A stretch of DNA of 64,000 bases, from the NCBI GenBank assembly GCA_022496185.1, contig WTXG01000156.1, positions 1 through 64,000 of the forward strand. The letters run 5' to 3'. Source of the DNA: Multifurca ochricompacta. Taxonomy: Eukaryota; Basidiomycota; Agaricomycetes; Russulales; Russulaceae. A model generated the notes under the pieces. That model made no database searches, had not been told where the DNA came from, and saw only the letters and a program-made list of their open reading frames with translations. A program made the translations under genes and the position numbers. Of the stretch, positions 44,701 to 54,634 are shown piece after piece; the stretch's first letter is position 1; every line of letters begins with the position of its first letter.

Positions 44701-45087
44701 GTTTGCTGCAAACCAGGGGTACCTGAGGATCATTTCGTCTGTACCAATAGATGCGACGTAGAAGCGATGGTTTTGTTGTTTGTCTCCAGTCATGACATTG
44801 AGATCCACGCATCGCGTGATGGTGTGTGTTTGATTTGGTGATCCGTCTGCGTTCAGGAGTTTTTTTGGAATCGTTAATCGTATTGTGGGGAGGCGATGTT
44901 TTATGACTGTTCGATAGTTAATGAAGTTCTCGGTTGCACCACTATTGACAAGTGCTTGTATATGGGCCTTCTTTGTCACATCATGTAAGGGGACAGATAG
45001 TTTCATTGACTTTAGAGATGATCTATATACATGATGTGAGATTATTGCTCGAATGTAGGCCGTCCCATTCAAGTGATGTAAAAATCC
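41779..45087 (-). CDS. Element C pol, single open frame (protease Asp replaced)
   Basis: 1,097 codons open from 45,072, entered by a -1 shift at 45087-45080. Protease region 'QALVNSGATENFI' has Asn (residue 43) where the catalytic Asp of DSGA is expected; GTCGAT-to-GTCAAT would be a CpG-to-CpA change. RT 'KKKDGKLRPVQDYRKLN', 'TKMDVRWGYNNVQI', 'FFGLTNSPAMFQ', catalytic 'YMDD'. RNase H 'VDTDASGFAVGATLS', 'YDRELFAIMVAFQTW', 'VRTDHNNLQYF'. Integrase finger 'GHPGVDKTIRKIQQDY...CVLCQENK', D-D-E ('AMDLITDLP', 'LDRDPHFTS', 'ASERMNLWLEQY'), 'CRYGPFHVSGQISPVAYRL', and the chromodomain 'YEVEAILDHRLFGRSQNLQF...WKGYPTSDNSW'. It would be functional as a polyprotein except for the protease residue. Confidence 0.93.
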   Translation of the reverse strand, partial: GFLHHLNGTAYIRAIISHHVYRSSLKSMKLSVPLHDVTKKAHIQALVNSGATENFINYRTVIKHRLPTIRLTIPKKLLNADGSPNQTHTITRCVDLNVMTGDKQQNHRFYVASIGTDEMILRYPWFAANNPDINWTTGTLSQSLTFNLPDSRLKHINIAQELAIKAKDTMERTWDQIVPKEYHRHQKVFSDQEAQRFPAARTWDHKIELKPDAPATLDCKIYPLGPGEQEALNKFLDEHLRKGYITESKLPYVSPFFFIKKKDGKLRPVQDYRKLNSWTIRNTYPLPLIPELIDRVRGSTLFTKMDVRWGYNNVQIVPEDRWKAAFKTNCGLYEPNVMFFGLTNSPAMFQTMMNVEFCEELDEHDASGKAWFTVYMDDILIHTDSNPLNHRSKVHRILDKLNKLNLYLKPEKCAFEQTRIKYLGLILEDNQVHMDPVKVEGITSWKTPTTVKEVRSFLGFCQFYRRFIQGFSKIAAPLNALTSAKNPWKWTTNEQNAFNTLKQRVTSQPVLAQPDFMKPFIVDTDASGFAVGATLSQKDDDGRLHPIAYLSKTLDATQRNWDIYDRELFAIMVAFQTWRQYLLGTQDKVQVRTDHNNLQYFKEPQKLNRRQARWLQELADFDFSLEHVPGKLHTVAGMLSRRPDAKHGDNDNEAVTMLPPALFVKVARTNKLPFPRTLPERQHILHQHHDHVLVGHPGVDKTIRKIQQDYEGPGLTDFVREYIRGCVLCQENKPKLTKKVPLFPLDVPASAGPFQYIAMDLITDLPVLGRYDAVLTIVDQGCSKAAKFIPCSKDITGEGIATLYYRHVFLLFGVPRRVILDRDPHFTSQFSRALATTLQIQQNLSTAFHPRTDGASERMNLWLEQYLCLWVGNDQHQWADFLPLAEYVHNSWTHDRTKMSPHALIHGISLDWKAELSNTDVPRLDDRLNSLRHVCARAEAAFRSHAAQPIYPVLPVDSQVWLKGKNLKTHFPSTKLALCRYGPFHVSGQISPVAYRLSLPPHMKIHNVFHIDLLTPYKETEAHGPNFLRPPPDIVNHEEEYEVEAILDHRLFGRSQNLQFLVSWKGYPTSDNSWVNKEDCHAPDLVKQYYNSISRRQGRRHS

Positions 45088-46463
45088 TCATTGCCACTAA
45101 ATTTCTCCTGGAGTTTCTGGCGTTGTTCGTCGGTCATGGTTCTAAGGGCCATAGCAAGCGCGTCGAGATCCATTTCGGGGGTGATTGATGTGTCGGTAGA
45201 GTCAGGCGTTTTTGCGGGTACCATCGCGGTCGTGGGTGCTTCGGTGATCGTGGCAGCGCGCGTCAATGTAGGGGTACTTCCATGTGGTTTTTTATTCGGG
45301 CAATCCCGGACCAAGTGCCCTCATCTGCCGCATTCGAAACATCGCCCTTCTTTTTTGTACTGTTCCTTCTCTTCAGTTGTCGTGGCCTTTTTTATAATGT
45401 CTGTACTGGGAGCATCGTGGTCACGGCGTCGATAGAATGTGAATTTATTGCCATGCGGTGGCGTGTTGGTTGTGGGTCTCATGCCAAGGGCATCCTTACT
45501 GTACAGCCAGTTAGCGTGGTGCTTTCTAGCAGACGCTGCTGCTTCGTCGAAGGTTCTGGGCTGATCGAATAATAACATTGTTTGAACGAGTTGTGTGGGG
45601 AGGCCTTGGTGGAAGTACTGCCGAGCGGCCGGATCATTGATATGGAGTTCTGCCCTTGTGGCCAGCGTGCGAAATTCGGCGATATAGTCATCAATGTTTG
45701 AATCGCGCATTTGTAATCGATCTAGTGCGCATAGTGCTTTTTGTCCTGCTGCTACGTCGGCCCATACTTCGCGGAATATTTGTTTGAATCCATCCCAAAT
45801 GTACAGGACTCATATGTTCCCTTCTTTGATGTCGGTTAGCCATTTGATCTGGTCCACTACCCATCGGTCTACCCTGGGTCCTTGTATCAATCCCAGCGTG
45901 TATGCAACTCTTGTTCTTTCGTTTTGGACTGTAGCCACATTTTCATTCAAGCTGAAGAATAATTCTAGCTTCGCAAGCCAATCCATGGACGTGTCGCGGT
46001 TTCCTTCGAAGAAGGGTGGTGGTACACCCGTCATGGTTCCACCTCCTTGGTTCAGTGCTCCTGCCCCCAGAGCAGGAGGACCTAAAGGCAGTTCGTCGGG
46101 GTTTCTGCTCATAGCCCTGGTGGTCACGGTGGTTCTTTCTTCGGGACTTTGTTCGGGTCGGCTGGGGTGCGTTTCGACAACGTCTTCTTCCACGGCCCTT
46201 CGAGCCTGTCTAGTATTTGGTCTGGCCGCCATTGCTTGTGGAGTGGTGGTTCGGGTTTCAATGTCGATGGTGTCGTCTGCTGCCGCAAGTAGGGCGAATT
46301 GGTTGTGGAGATCAAAAGGTAAGTCTTCACTTTCTCAGGGTTCTGACTCTTCGGTTGATAGGTATCGTCGTGGGGATGTTTCGTCAAAGGATGTTCGTTC
46401 GGACGGTGGGGTTCTGGGCTCGCGTGTTGAAGATGTCGCGATCGGGTGTCGGGCAAGGGACAT
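45069..46463 (-). pseudogene. Element C gag with three TGA stops
   Basis: From ATG at 46463 ('MSLARHPIATSS') to the stop at 45069 is exactly 465 codons in one frame. TGA codons lie at 46335-46337, 45807-45809 (EGNI-stop-VLYIWDGFKQ) and 45318-45320 inside the zinc knuckle 'CFECGR-stop-GHLVRDC'. Each fits CGA (Arg) changed by deamination. Capsid text includes 'SMDWLAKLELFFSLNENVA' and 'NIDDYIAEFRTLATRAE'. The end 'FSGNEDFYIT' overlaps the start of pol at the GGATTTTT site. Confidence 0.85.
45080..45087 (-). promoter_or_regulatory. Element C gag-pol -1 frameshift site (predicted)
   Basis: Sense strand GGATTTTT followed by ACATCACTTGA; gag phase G-GAT-TTT-TAC, stop four codons later, pol in the -1 frame. 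Same octamer and phase as the B family although surrounding bases differ. Confidence 0.6.
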
Positions 46464-46514
46464 GTCGTCGCTGCCTTGCAGTTCTGGTAAGTTCTTTTTT
46501 GTTTAGTTCTGGAG

Positions 46515-46526
46515 AAGTCTGTTCTT
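46515..46526 (-). promoter_or_regulatory. Element C self-complementary primer-binding site
   Basis: Sense AAGAACAGACTT starts 2 nt after the 5' LTR and is the exact 12-nt complement of AAGTCTGTTCTT in the LTR (plus-strand 46778-46789). That position lies 34 nt from the outer edge of the TATATAAA box (plus-strand 46816-46823), the same distance as in B1 and B2. Confidence 0.75.
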
Positions 46527-46527
46527 A

Positions 46528-47121
46528 TGTCACAGCTAGGTGCAGCACTGTGTCTATATTCTGGGTTTCAAGGTCGAGTACCAAGACTTCAAGTCTTTCA
46601 AAGTCAAGTCAAGGTATGCTGGTCAAGGGCACGTGCGCGAGGCGGAGTCGAGCAGAGACGCTAAGTTCTGCTACAAGTTTCTGGGGTCGAAGTTCCTCTA
46701 AGGCGCAATCTTAGAGGGTTCAAGTGGGAGTCTTTCAGTTCAATGAAGTGAGTCCTAGACACCTGTATTGAATACAGAAGAACAGACTTAGAGTCTTGTC
46801 CTGATCTACTAGGGGTTTATATACATGTTCTTGTGCTATGAAGGTTGGTTCTGGTAGTTACTAGAGTGTTCACTAGGTAGTCTAATGGTTGTACAGTAGA
46901 ATACCCCAGAAGGATAAAGAAGGGAGAGGGGTTGCGCCCTCTGGATGTTGATCAGTAAGCCACTAAGTAGGATCAGTAAGCAAATCAGTCAGCATGTAAG
47001 TAATAAGTCCTTCATAAGCAAGTCATGTGTGTATCTGTGATATAGTAAATAATAGAAAAAAAAAACAAAGGTAAACAACATGATGCACATGACTCTAATA
47101 CCAGCAGATGAAATTGTCACA
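46528..47121 (-). repeat. Element C 5' LTR
   Basis: Contains TATATAAA (sense) and the start-site sequence that pairs with the primer site. Nearly identical to the 3' LTR. Confidence 0.92.
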
Positions 47122-49748
47122 CATCCTGATTGACTCAGGAGCCACCAATAACTTCATCAGCCCACAAATGGCGCGGACCATGGGCTTGGGGATGCTGGAA
47201 CTCCCTCAGGAAAAGAACATCTGGAATATAGACGGAACGGCCAATAAAGCCGGAAGAATCACCCACTACACCGACCTTAATGTCCAGGTAGGAGAAAGGA
47301 CAAAGGCAATTCGCTTCCTTGTCACCAATTTAGGGAACGAAGATCTAATCCTAGGATACCCATGGTTGGCTGCGTTCGAGCCAAAGATCAATTGGAGCGA
47401 CGCAACCATGGATAAGGACTACTACCCAGTTCTCATTACATCATTGGGGTACGATTATGCCATCCGACACGTGAGGGTACCGAAGACAGAGGAGGAGGAT
47501 GCGGGGTGCTGTTATGTCACAAAAGCATCAGAACTGGCCCAAAAGGCAGCAGAAGGGCATACAGAGAAGACCTTTGCGGAGGTGGTGCCGGAGGTTTATC
47601 ACCGACATTGGAAAGTGTTCTCAGAAGAGGAGTCACAACGTTTCCCGCCGGCGCGACCTTGGGATCACGCCATTGAATTCACACCTGATACCCCGTCTGC
47701 CATCGACTGCAAAATCTATCCATTATCCCAGAAAGAGCAAGAAGCACTCACAGTGTTCCTCGAAGAACACCTTGCGAAAGGGTACATTTGCCTGTCGAAG
47801 TCACCATACGCATCGCCTTTCTTCTTCATCAAAAAGAAAGACAGGAAACTTTGACCTGTTCAAGACTACCGACGGATAAATGCCCACACCATAAAGAATG
47901 CTTATCCACTTCCCCTCATCTCCGAACTCATTGATACCATGAGGGACAAATCTCTATTCTCCAAAATGGATGTCCGGTGGGGGTACAATAACATCAGGAT
48001 TAAGGAAGGAGATCAGTGCAAAGCGGCATTCAAAACCAACCAGGGACTCTTCGAGCCAAACGTCATGTTCTTCGGTCTTACCAACTCGCCTGCCACCTTC
48101 CAATCTATGATGAACCACATCTTCCGCGACCTTATCCTCACAGGTGAAGTAGTGGTGTACATGGATGATATCCTTGTGGCTACAACAGACGATTTAGTCC
48201 ATCACCGAGAGCATGTTCACCAAGTGTTGGACATTCTGCATGAGCATGATCTATACCTCAAACCAGCTAAATGCTCATTTGAACAACGGAGCATAGAGTA
48301 CTTGGGGGTTTTCCTGGAAGGAGGACGGGTTCGAATGGATCCAGTAAAAGTGCAAGGGATTCGGGAATGGCCCATACCCACGTGTATCAAGGATGTGCGA
48401 TCCTTCATCGGATTCTGCAATTTCTACCGACAATTTGTATGAGGATTCTCGGGTATGGCCCAACCATTGAATGGGCTGTTAAAGAAGGATACACCTTGGC
48501 ACTGGGGAAACGAACAACAACGAGCCTTCGAACAGATCCAAGACATTGTAGGCTCAGAACCAGTTCTTCTGCAACCAGACCTGGAAAAGCCCTTTGAACT
48601 CGAAGTAGATGCATTGCACTTTGCAAACGGAGCTATACTAAATCAACGGGATGCGGCAGGATTGCTTCATCCAGTTGCCTTTTACTCAGAAACATTCTCA
48701 CCGGCAGAACGGAATTACGATATTTGGGACAGAGAACTGCTCGCCATTGTAAAAGCACTACGACATTGGCGACCGTACCTAGCAGGAACTCCCCATAAAA
48801 CCATTATTCACACCGATCACTCCAACCTATTATATTGGAAGGAACCCCACAAGATTAGTCGGCGGGTTGCCTGCAAAGTCCTAGAACTGGAGGAATATAA
48901 CTTCGTGTTGAAACATATTGCAGGAAGTCGCAATGCATGCGCAGACGCCTTGTCACGACGGCCTGATTGGAACAGTGGAGAAGAGGACAATAATGACGTT
49001 ACGGTCCTGCCTGGAGAGGTTTTCACAAAAACCGCCATCGTGAGCCTCCATGACATGGACTTATGGGCTCAAGTGTCACAAAACATGAACCAACAGTTAT
49101 GTGAGTCATGGGCAGACACACATAATCTAAAGAAGATCGATGGCCTTTGGTGGAAGGAGGGGGACCGACTCATTGTCACCGGTGGCGACAACATTAAGAG
49201 AGGGGTGATCCATTTTCACCACGACCTTCCCTCGGTGGGCCACCCTGGCATTGTGAATACATACGCCTTGGCCAAACGAGATTACTGGTGGCCAGACATG
49301 AAGAAGGATGTGGAAAACTATGTGAAAGGATGCGCGGACTGCCAAGCCAACAAAGTAAACACACACCCACATCCACCAGCACCATTCCTGATCACACCTA
49401 TGGCCTCATTACCGTTCCAGACCATTGCGATGGACTTCATAGTCAAACTCCCCATCTCCAGAGGGTTCGACTCGATCTTGACCATCACCGACCATGATTG
49501 CTCTAAAGCGGCACTGTTCATACCCTGTAATGAGTCCGTCACAGCAGAAGGCGTAGCCAAACTTTACCTGGATCACATCTACAGACACTATGGCCTCCCA
49601 GAAAAGATCATCTCTGACCGCGACCCACGCTTCACCTCTGCCTTTGCTAGGGCGCTTTGTAAGACCTTGGACATCACCCAGAATATTTCGACCACCTACC
49701 ATCCACAGACTGATGGACAATCAGAAAGAACGAACCAATGGCTAGAAC

Positions 49749-50341
49749 TGTTGCACACAGGTCCTTCGGCGTGCGTCGGTTCGGGTTCGGGTCAAGGTCA
49801 ATCAAATCAGTCAAGAGATGCAAGTGTCAAGTCCAGTCAAGACGTTACAATGCGTGGCCGGTATGGATCAAGGCAATGAGTCTGGACATTACATGTGAAG
49901 TCAGGGTATTCAGATAGCAAGGCAAGAGCCTTTGCTGGAGTTACTGGTGAGCCAAACCCTCTCAAGTCACATCTTGGAAGAGGGCTGAAGGGACTTCCTA
50001 AGGACCTTTGATTGGTACAAGGAGAACAGACTTAGTCTGTCCTTAGATTTATTGCAGTCCTTAAATACAATGTAGCTACTATGAAGTCATAGTCTAGAGT
50101 CTTGTACAAATGATATCATAACAAGTCACAATGGTCATGACATCACCTATGAGATCATACTAGGGTCACAAGGTCTATGACATCAGCTATGAGATCATCA
50201 ATCAGATGACATGGGAGTTGAGTCCCTTGTCCAGACTATGGCCATCAGATAAGTGGATCTGATAAGGTATATGGTGAAAGAAAGGGACATAGCAGACAGA
50301 AAAAGAGAGAAAACGCGAAATAATAGCAAGAAAGTGTCACA
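49749..50341 (-). mobile_element. Solo LTR (element C-related) inside B2 integrase
   Basis: 593 bp flanked by a perfect AGAAC duplication (49744-49748 and 50342-50346). On the minus strand it has 'gtatttaaggac' followed by 'aagtctgttctcc', the element C promoter-start arrangement. It splits the conserved 'WLEQYL' of the integrase. An insertion reduced to one LTR. Confidence 0.87.
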
Positions 50342-51106
50342 AGAACAGTATCTTCGGTTCTGGTGCAACGGGCGACAGGACGACTGGGCTGACTGGTTAG
50401 CAATGGCAGAGTTTGCACACAACTCATGGCCCAATGGGACCACCAAAACCCCCCCATTCTCACTTATCATGGGATGGACGCCACGGACCAACTGGACCAA
50501 GAAACCCACGAACGTCCCATCGGCTGCGCAGCGTATCAGCCAATGGGAGGAGATCAGGAAATTGGCCAATGAAAACCTGCTCAAGGTGCAAAGAACCCTA
50601 TCTGAAAGGCCGTTGAAGTTCACACCTTATTGGACCAATGACCTCGTCTGGCTGGAGGGAAAGAACATTCACACATCACACCCCACTGCTAAATTAGCTC
50701 CCCGACGCCATGGGCCCTTCATGATAACGAGGAAGCTGTCAGATGTGTCATATGAACTCGGACTTCCACCCACATGGAGAATTCACCCAGTCTTCCATGC
50801 CCGACTTCTGACACCTTACAGAGAGACAGCCCTGCATGGGGAAAACTTCCTGAAGCCCCCCCCTGAATTAATTGATGGAGAAGCGGAGTGGGAAGTGGAG
50901 CGAATTCTGGATTCCTCACGTAAAGGCCAAGGGCGCAAGTTACATTACCTAGTCAAGTGGAAAGGATTCCCAGACTCTGACAACTCGTGGGAGCCCACCA
51001 GGAATATCTTTGCCCTGGCTCTTATCTCAGAGTTCCATGACCGACATCCAGAAGCGCCCAAGAATAGTTAAAAGGATGACCCAGACCCTAAGAAAATCCC
51101 CAGTAC

Positions 51107-52345
51107 ATGCTCCCACAGCAACATCCTACAACCATCGAATCCATTATGTCCTTCATCGCTGCCAACGCCGCCATCAACACCTTCGCCGCTACCACAGTAG
51201 TTGTTGAGAACTTCCCCTCTGCTCACCCTTCCACACATCCCTCCTCACCCATTGACTATGAGGCCACCGAAGCCCGAGTCAAGAACCAGTCCCCCAACCC
51301 CAACAATGACTTTGAACACTGCGAAGAACCGCATCCAAATGACCTGATCAGTATGGAGTCGGACGACGAAGTCCCCGAATTCCCCTTTTTCGTTAACAAC
51401 CCAAACTCCTCCACGTACTACCCGTTGGAGATCACCTTGGGCGATGGGACAGTTGCAATCGCCAAATACATTTTCTACACCAATGGAGGGATGGACGTGG
51501 CCGGATGCATGAAGAAGGACGGTCCCGTTTATGGAGCTCCAGTATATCTGGAAGAAAGGTACACTGGTCGTCTGCATCACACCATGACCAACGAACAGCT
51601 GGGGCATCTGGCTGCTGAAGATTCGCGGGCCTTTGCCATTGACGAAGTACTGAGTGACATGTGACTTCCGCGTCTCAAAGCTGAGGTAATGAGACTGCAG
51701 AAGAACCTAACTTTACGCAATACACTCAACAAGCAGTACAAAGAACACGCGAAGATGATGGCCTGGCTGACCAACGGAATGTTCCAGATTGAGCAGGAGT
51801 TGGTGGAGATTCGAAAGAGGCTGGAAAAGGGGGATGCCTACCAGACAATTGCCGAAAGGTACGCAGACACGTATGCCTGACCCCTGCCCCCACGATCATT
51901 GGGGGCTGCTCCGGTGCTGCTGCCAAATCGGTTCGAGATGCCATGTATGCATGAGAACCCTTGTGGAGAGATGTGCTGGCGCTGTGATAGTAAGTATCAC
52001 ATCAGCTGGAACTGTCCTCTCAATCGCAAGTGGTGTCGGCACTGTCGTAGCAACCTGCACTGGAGCAGATTCTGTATCTTTTGCCGTGTAGGAGTCGCCC
52101 CGACAATCAACAACCCATCCACATGGTGTGGCAAGTGCTTGCATCACAATGCAGGACACCGAGAGTTGGACTGCCCTGTCCATGACCTGTGCCGCTTGTG
52201 TGGTTGACGCAGCCCCTATGGATTCCTCCGCACTCACCAGTGCCCCCAGGACAAGGACAAGGAGAACTATACCATGGATGATCGTAATGTAGCTGACGAC
52301 TACTTGGAGCTGGTACAGGATGATGACGGTACGAGTTGTTTCTAG
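51107..52345 (+). pseudogene. B2 ORF3: coiled-coil plus four-knuckle accessory protein (best-preserved copy)
   Basis: One continuous frame of 413 codons (412 aa) with three TGA codons (51662-51664, 51878-51880 and about 52,204), consistent with former CGA. Start 'MLPQQHPTTIESIMSF'. Core 'SDDEVPEFPFFVNNPNSSTY...DGTVAIAKYIFYTNGGMDV' and 'GPVYGAPVYLEERYTG' (86-154). Coiled coil 'LRNTLNKQYKEHAKMM...EQELVEIRKRLE'. Knuckles: 'CWRCDSKYHISWNC', 'CRHCRSNLHWSRFC', 'CGKCLHHNAGHRELDC' and 'CRLCG...PYGFLRTHQC'. Identical architecture to B1 ORF3, lying between the pol stop (51071) and the polypurine tract (52363). Confidence 0.82.
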
Positions 52346-52362
52346 CCGGGTCTGCTAGAACC

Positions 52363-52373
52363 AGAAGAGGGGG
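52363..52373 (+). other. B2 polypurine tract
   Basis: AGAAGAGGGGG ends 3 nt before the 3' LTR. Confidence 0.75.
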
Positions 52374-52376
52374 TGA

Positions 52377-52962
52377 TGTTACAACCTCTACCATCTGTCC
52401 CCGTTTTCTTTCTACTCCCCAACAATGACCCCTCTTTGCCACCCACCTTGCACTTCTCAATCATGTCTCCATCGTGGGATCTGTCACACGCCTTACTTCC
52501 ATCCCCGTGACCCGCTTTGTACTTGTTGACACAATGTTTACTTATGTTTGACTTGTTATCTCATTATCGTCTTATCTTTACGACCGGACACTTACTTAAT
52601 ACCCTATCAGAAGCTAGACTTTACGCCGTCCGCTTCCGTCTATTTGGGCCCACTTGACTCTGTATCCTTATCTTGTAGACACCCATCGAGTTACGTATAT
52701 AAGTCCACTGTAGCTACACTGTAGACCTCAGACTTGACTTATTGAATACATCGGTGCCTGTCTTCTGGACATCCCCTTTGATCTCTGACTCAGTTGTCTC
52801 AAGTACTTCCGGTACTTTCCCATTCAACATCGTCTTAGGGAGCACCCCTTTGACTTTGACTCATTTCACTTTGTCTCCAAGAGGCCTTATTGGTTTCTTA
52901 TCTGAACCCCCGAACCGCACTGTCACACAAGTCGTGTGGAATGTCCCGCACCAGGCATAACA
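52377..52962 (+). repeat. B2 3' LTR
   Basis: Partner of 37653-38238; ends GGCATAACA before TTCAT. Differences are mainly CpG transitions. Confidence 0.9.
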
Positions 52963-53022
52963 TTCATCATGTTTGCCCATATATCCTGGGCCTTCTCTTC
53001 CTTGGTGCGTTTGTCTGTCATA

Positions 53023-54632
53023 CAGTAGCCCACAAAACCATTCCAATGTTTGGCCACCCTGAAGAGATTGACCTACCACACAATGAGAATAATTTCCAAA
53101 ATTAGTAGAAATTAGTAGATGATAGTGTAGCATCTAAGCTTCAATTAGAGCCTATACTAATGTCAATTGGATCAGTGGTTCATGATATATAAAATGTTTT
53201 GTGAGGCATTATCATTGGAACGGTTTTGTGGCCAACATGTGAGATGACAAAACTGGTATCTGGTGGTCATGGGAATGCATTGACAGTCATGTGACAATGT
53301 TTAATAAGTTGAACACACACCAAATAATCATCAACAACACTTGCTTCTTACCATGCATGCCCTCTCTGCTGCCAAAAGGACTCACATCATCTCCCTCCTC
53401 ACTTCAGGCAAATCTGCCCATAAAGTGTCAACTATGACTGGCCATGGCACTATTATCATCTCAAGATGGGTCATAAATACTGCCCTTACCATCCCAAGTC
53501 AAATGGAGGGAGACCAAGGAGGCTGACAGAGAGAAATGCTCAGCATGCTGTTTGCCTTATCTCCTCTGGCAGGGCAGACACAGATGTGGAAGTGACTAGA
53601 GCACTTCAGAAGTTGTTAATGGGTTCCTCTATCAACATAATATGCCCATCCATCCTCCCATCAAGTTTTCAAGCCATAACTGGCCCCTCCCATATCATAC
53701 ACCCCCATTCCATCATAAGTGCAATAGGCCACAAAACCAATCCAATGACATTGCTACACAAAACATTTTATATATCATGAACCACTGACCCAATTGACAT
53801 CAGTATAGGCTCTAAGTGACACTTAGATGATACAATATCATCTACCAATTTCTACTAATTTTGGAAATTATTCCTATGGTGTGGTTGGTCAATCTCTTCA
53901 GGATGGTTAAACATTGGAATGGTTTTGTGGGTTACTGTATGATGGAATGGGGGTGTATGATATGGGAGGGGCCAGTTATGGCTTGAAAACTTGATGGGAG
54001 GATGGATGGGCATATTATGTTGATAGAGGAACCCATTAACAACTTCTGAAGTGCTCTAGTCACTTCCACATCTGTGTCTGCCCTGCCAGAGGAGATAAGG
54101 CAAACAGCATGCTGAGCATTTCTCTCTGTCAGCCTCCTTGGTCTCCCTCCATTTGACTTGGGATGGTAAGGGCAGTATTTATGACCCATCTTGAGATGAT
54201 AATAGTGCCATGGCCAGTCATAGTTGACACTTTATGGGCAGATTTGCCTGAAGTGAGGAGGGAGATGATGTGAGTCCTTTTGGCAGCAGAGAGGGCATGC
54301 ATGGTAAGAAGCAAGTGTTGTTGATGATTATTTGGTGTGTGTTCAACTTATTAAACATTGTCACATGACTGTCAATGCATTCCCATGACCACCAGATACC
54401 AGTTTTGTCATCTCACATGTTGGCCACAAAACCGTTCCAATGATAATGCCTCACAAAACATTTTATATATCATGAACCACTGATCCAATTGACATTAGTA
54501 TAGGCTCTAATTGAAGCTTAGATGCTACACTATCATCTACTAATTTCTACTAATTTTGGAAATTATTCTCATTGTGTGGTAGGTCAATCTCTTCAGGGTG
54601 GCCAAACATTGGAATGGTTTTGTGGGCTACTG
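53023..54632. mobile_element. Tc1-like fold-back element with equal 695-bp arms
   Basis: Ends CAGTAGCCCACAAAACCATT at both sides in inverse orientation, flanked by the TA duplication (53021-53022 and 54633-54634). The left arm 53023-53717 and right arm 53938-54632 are each 695 bp and reverse-complementary almost throughout. Each arm encodes, reading inward, a Tc1 transposase N-terminus ('ALSAAKRTHIISLLTSGKSA', 'KSNGGRPRRLTERNAQHAV', 'SSGRADTDVEVTRALQ') with the same internal frame break. No DDE domain is present. It interrupts the nucleocapsid of B3. It must have moved or formed as a palindrome, since both outer ends are genuine termini with one TA duplication. Confidence 0.87.
53718..53937. 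mobile_element. 220-bp MITE at the palindrome centre
   Basis: Bounded by TA on both sides (53716-53717 and 53938-53939). Its ends 'ggccacaaaaccaatccaat' and the complement of 'attggaatggttttgtgggt' are related to the ends of the fold-back element. It sits exactly where the two 695-bp arms meet. Confidence 0.7.
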
Positions 54633-54634
54633 TA

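Larger units (their letters stand above)
39896..47121 (-). mobile_element. Element C: youngest Ty3/gypsy chromovirus, nearly intact
   Basis: 7,226 bp on the minus strand, LTRs 39896-40488 (593 bp) and 46528-47121 (594 bp), perfect CATCC duplication (39891-39895 and 47122-47126). The LTRs differ at about three substitutions, all CpG against TpG/CpA, plus one A-run length. Pol is one open frame. Damage is limited to three gag TGA codons, a protease Asp-to-Asn change and one lost base in ORF3. This is the latest full insertion in the nest. Confidence 0.93.
39761..51071 (+). pseudogene. B2 pol, split by element C and a solo LTR
   Basis: Parts: 39761-39895, 47127-49748, 50347-51071. The element C insertion falls five bases before the codons for the protease motif 'LIDSGATNNF' (47,130). 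Then RT 'SPYASPFFFIKKKDRKL', 'SKMDVRWGYNNIRI', 'YMDD' (48,160), RNase H 'LEVDALHFANGA', integrase finger 'HPGIVNTYALAKRDYWWPDM...CADCQ', D-D-E ('AMDFIVKLP', 'SDRDPRFTS', 'GQSERTNQWLE' cut by the solo LTR), and the chromodomain 'WEVERILDSSRKGQGRKLHY...WKGFPDSDNSWEP' (50,890-51,000). TGA at 47852-47854 and 48440-48442; otherwise long open frames. Inactive because of the insertions. Confidence 0.9.
37653..52962 (+). mobile_element. Element B2: Ty3/gypsy chromovirus with third ORF, host of element C
   Basis: 586-bp LTRs (37653-38238 and 52377-52962), perfect TTCAT duplication (37648-37652 and 52963-52967) inside B3. After removing element C with its CATCC duplication and a solo LTR with its AGAAC duplication, about 7.48 kb remain, the size of B1. 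Gene order is the same as in B1. Confidence 0.92.
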
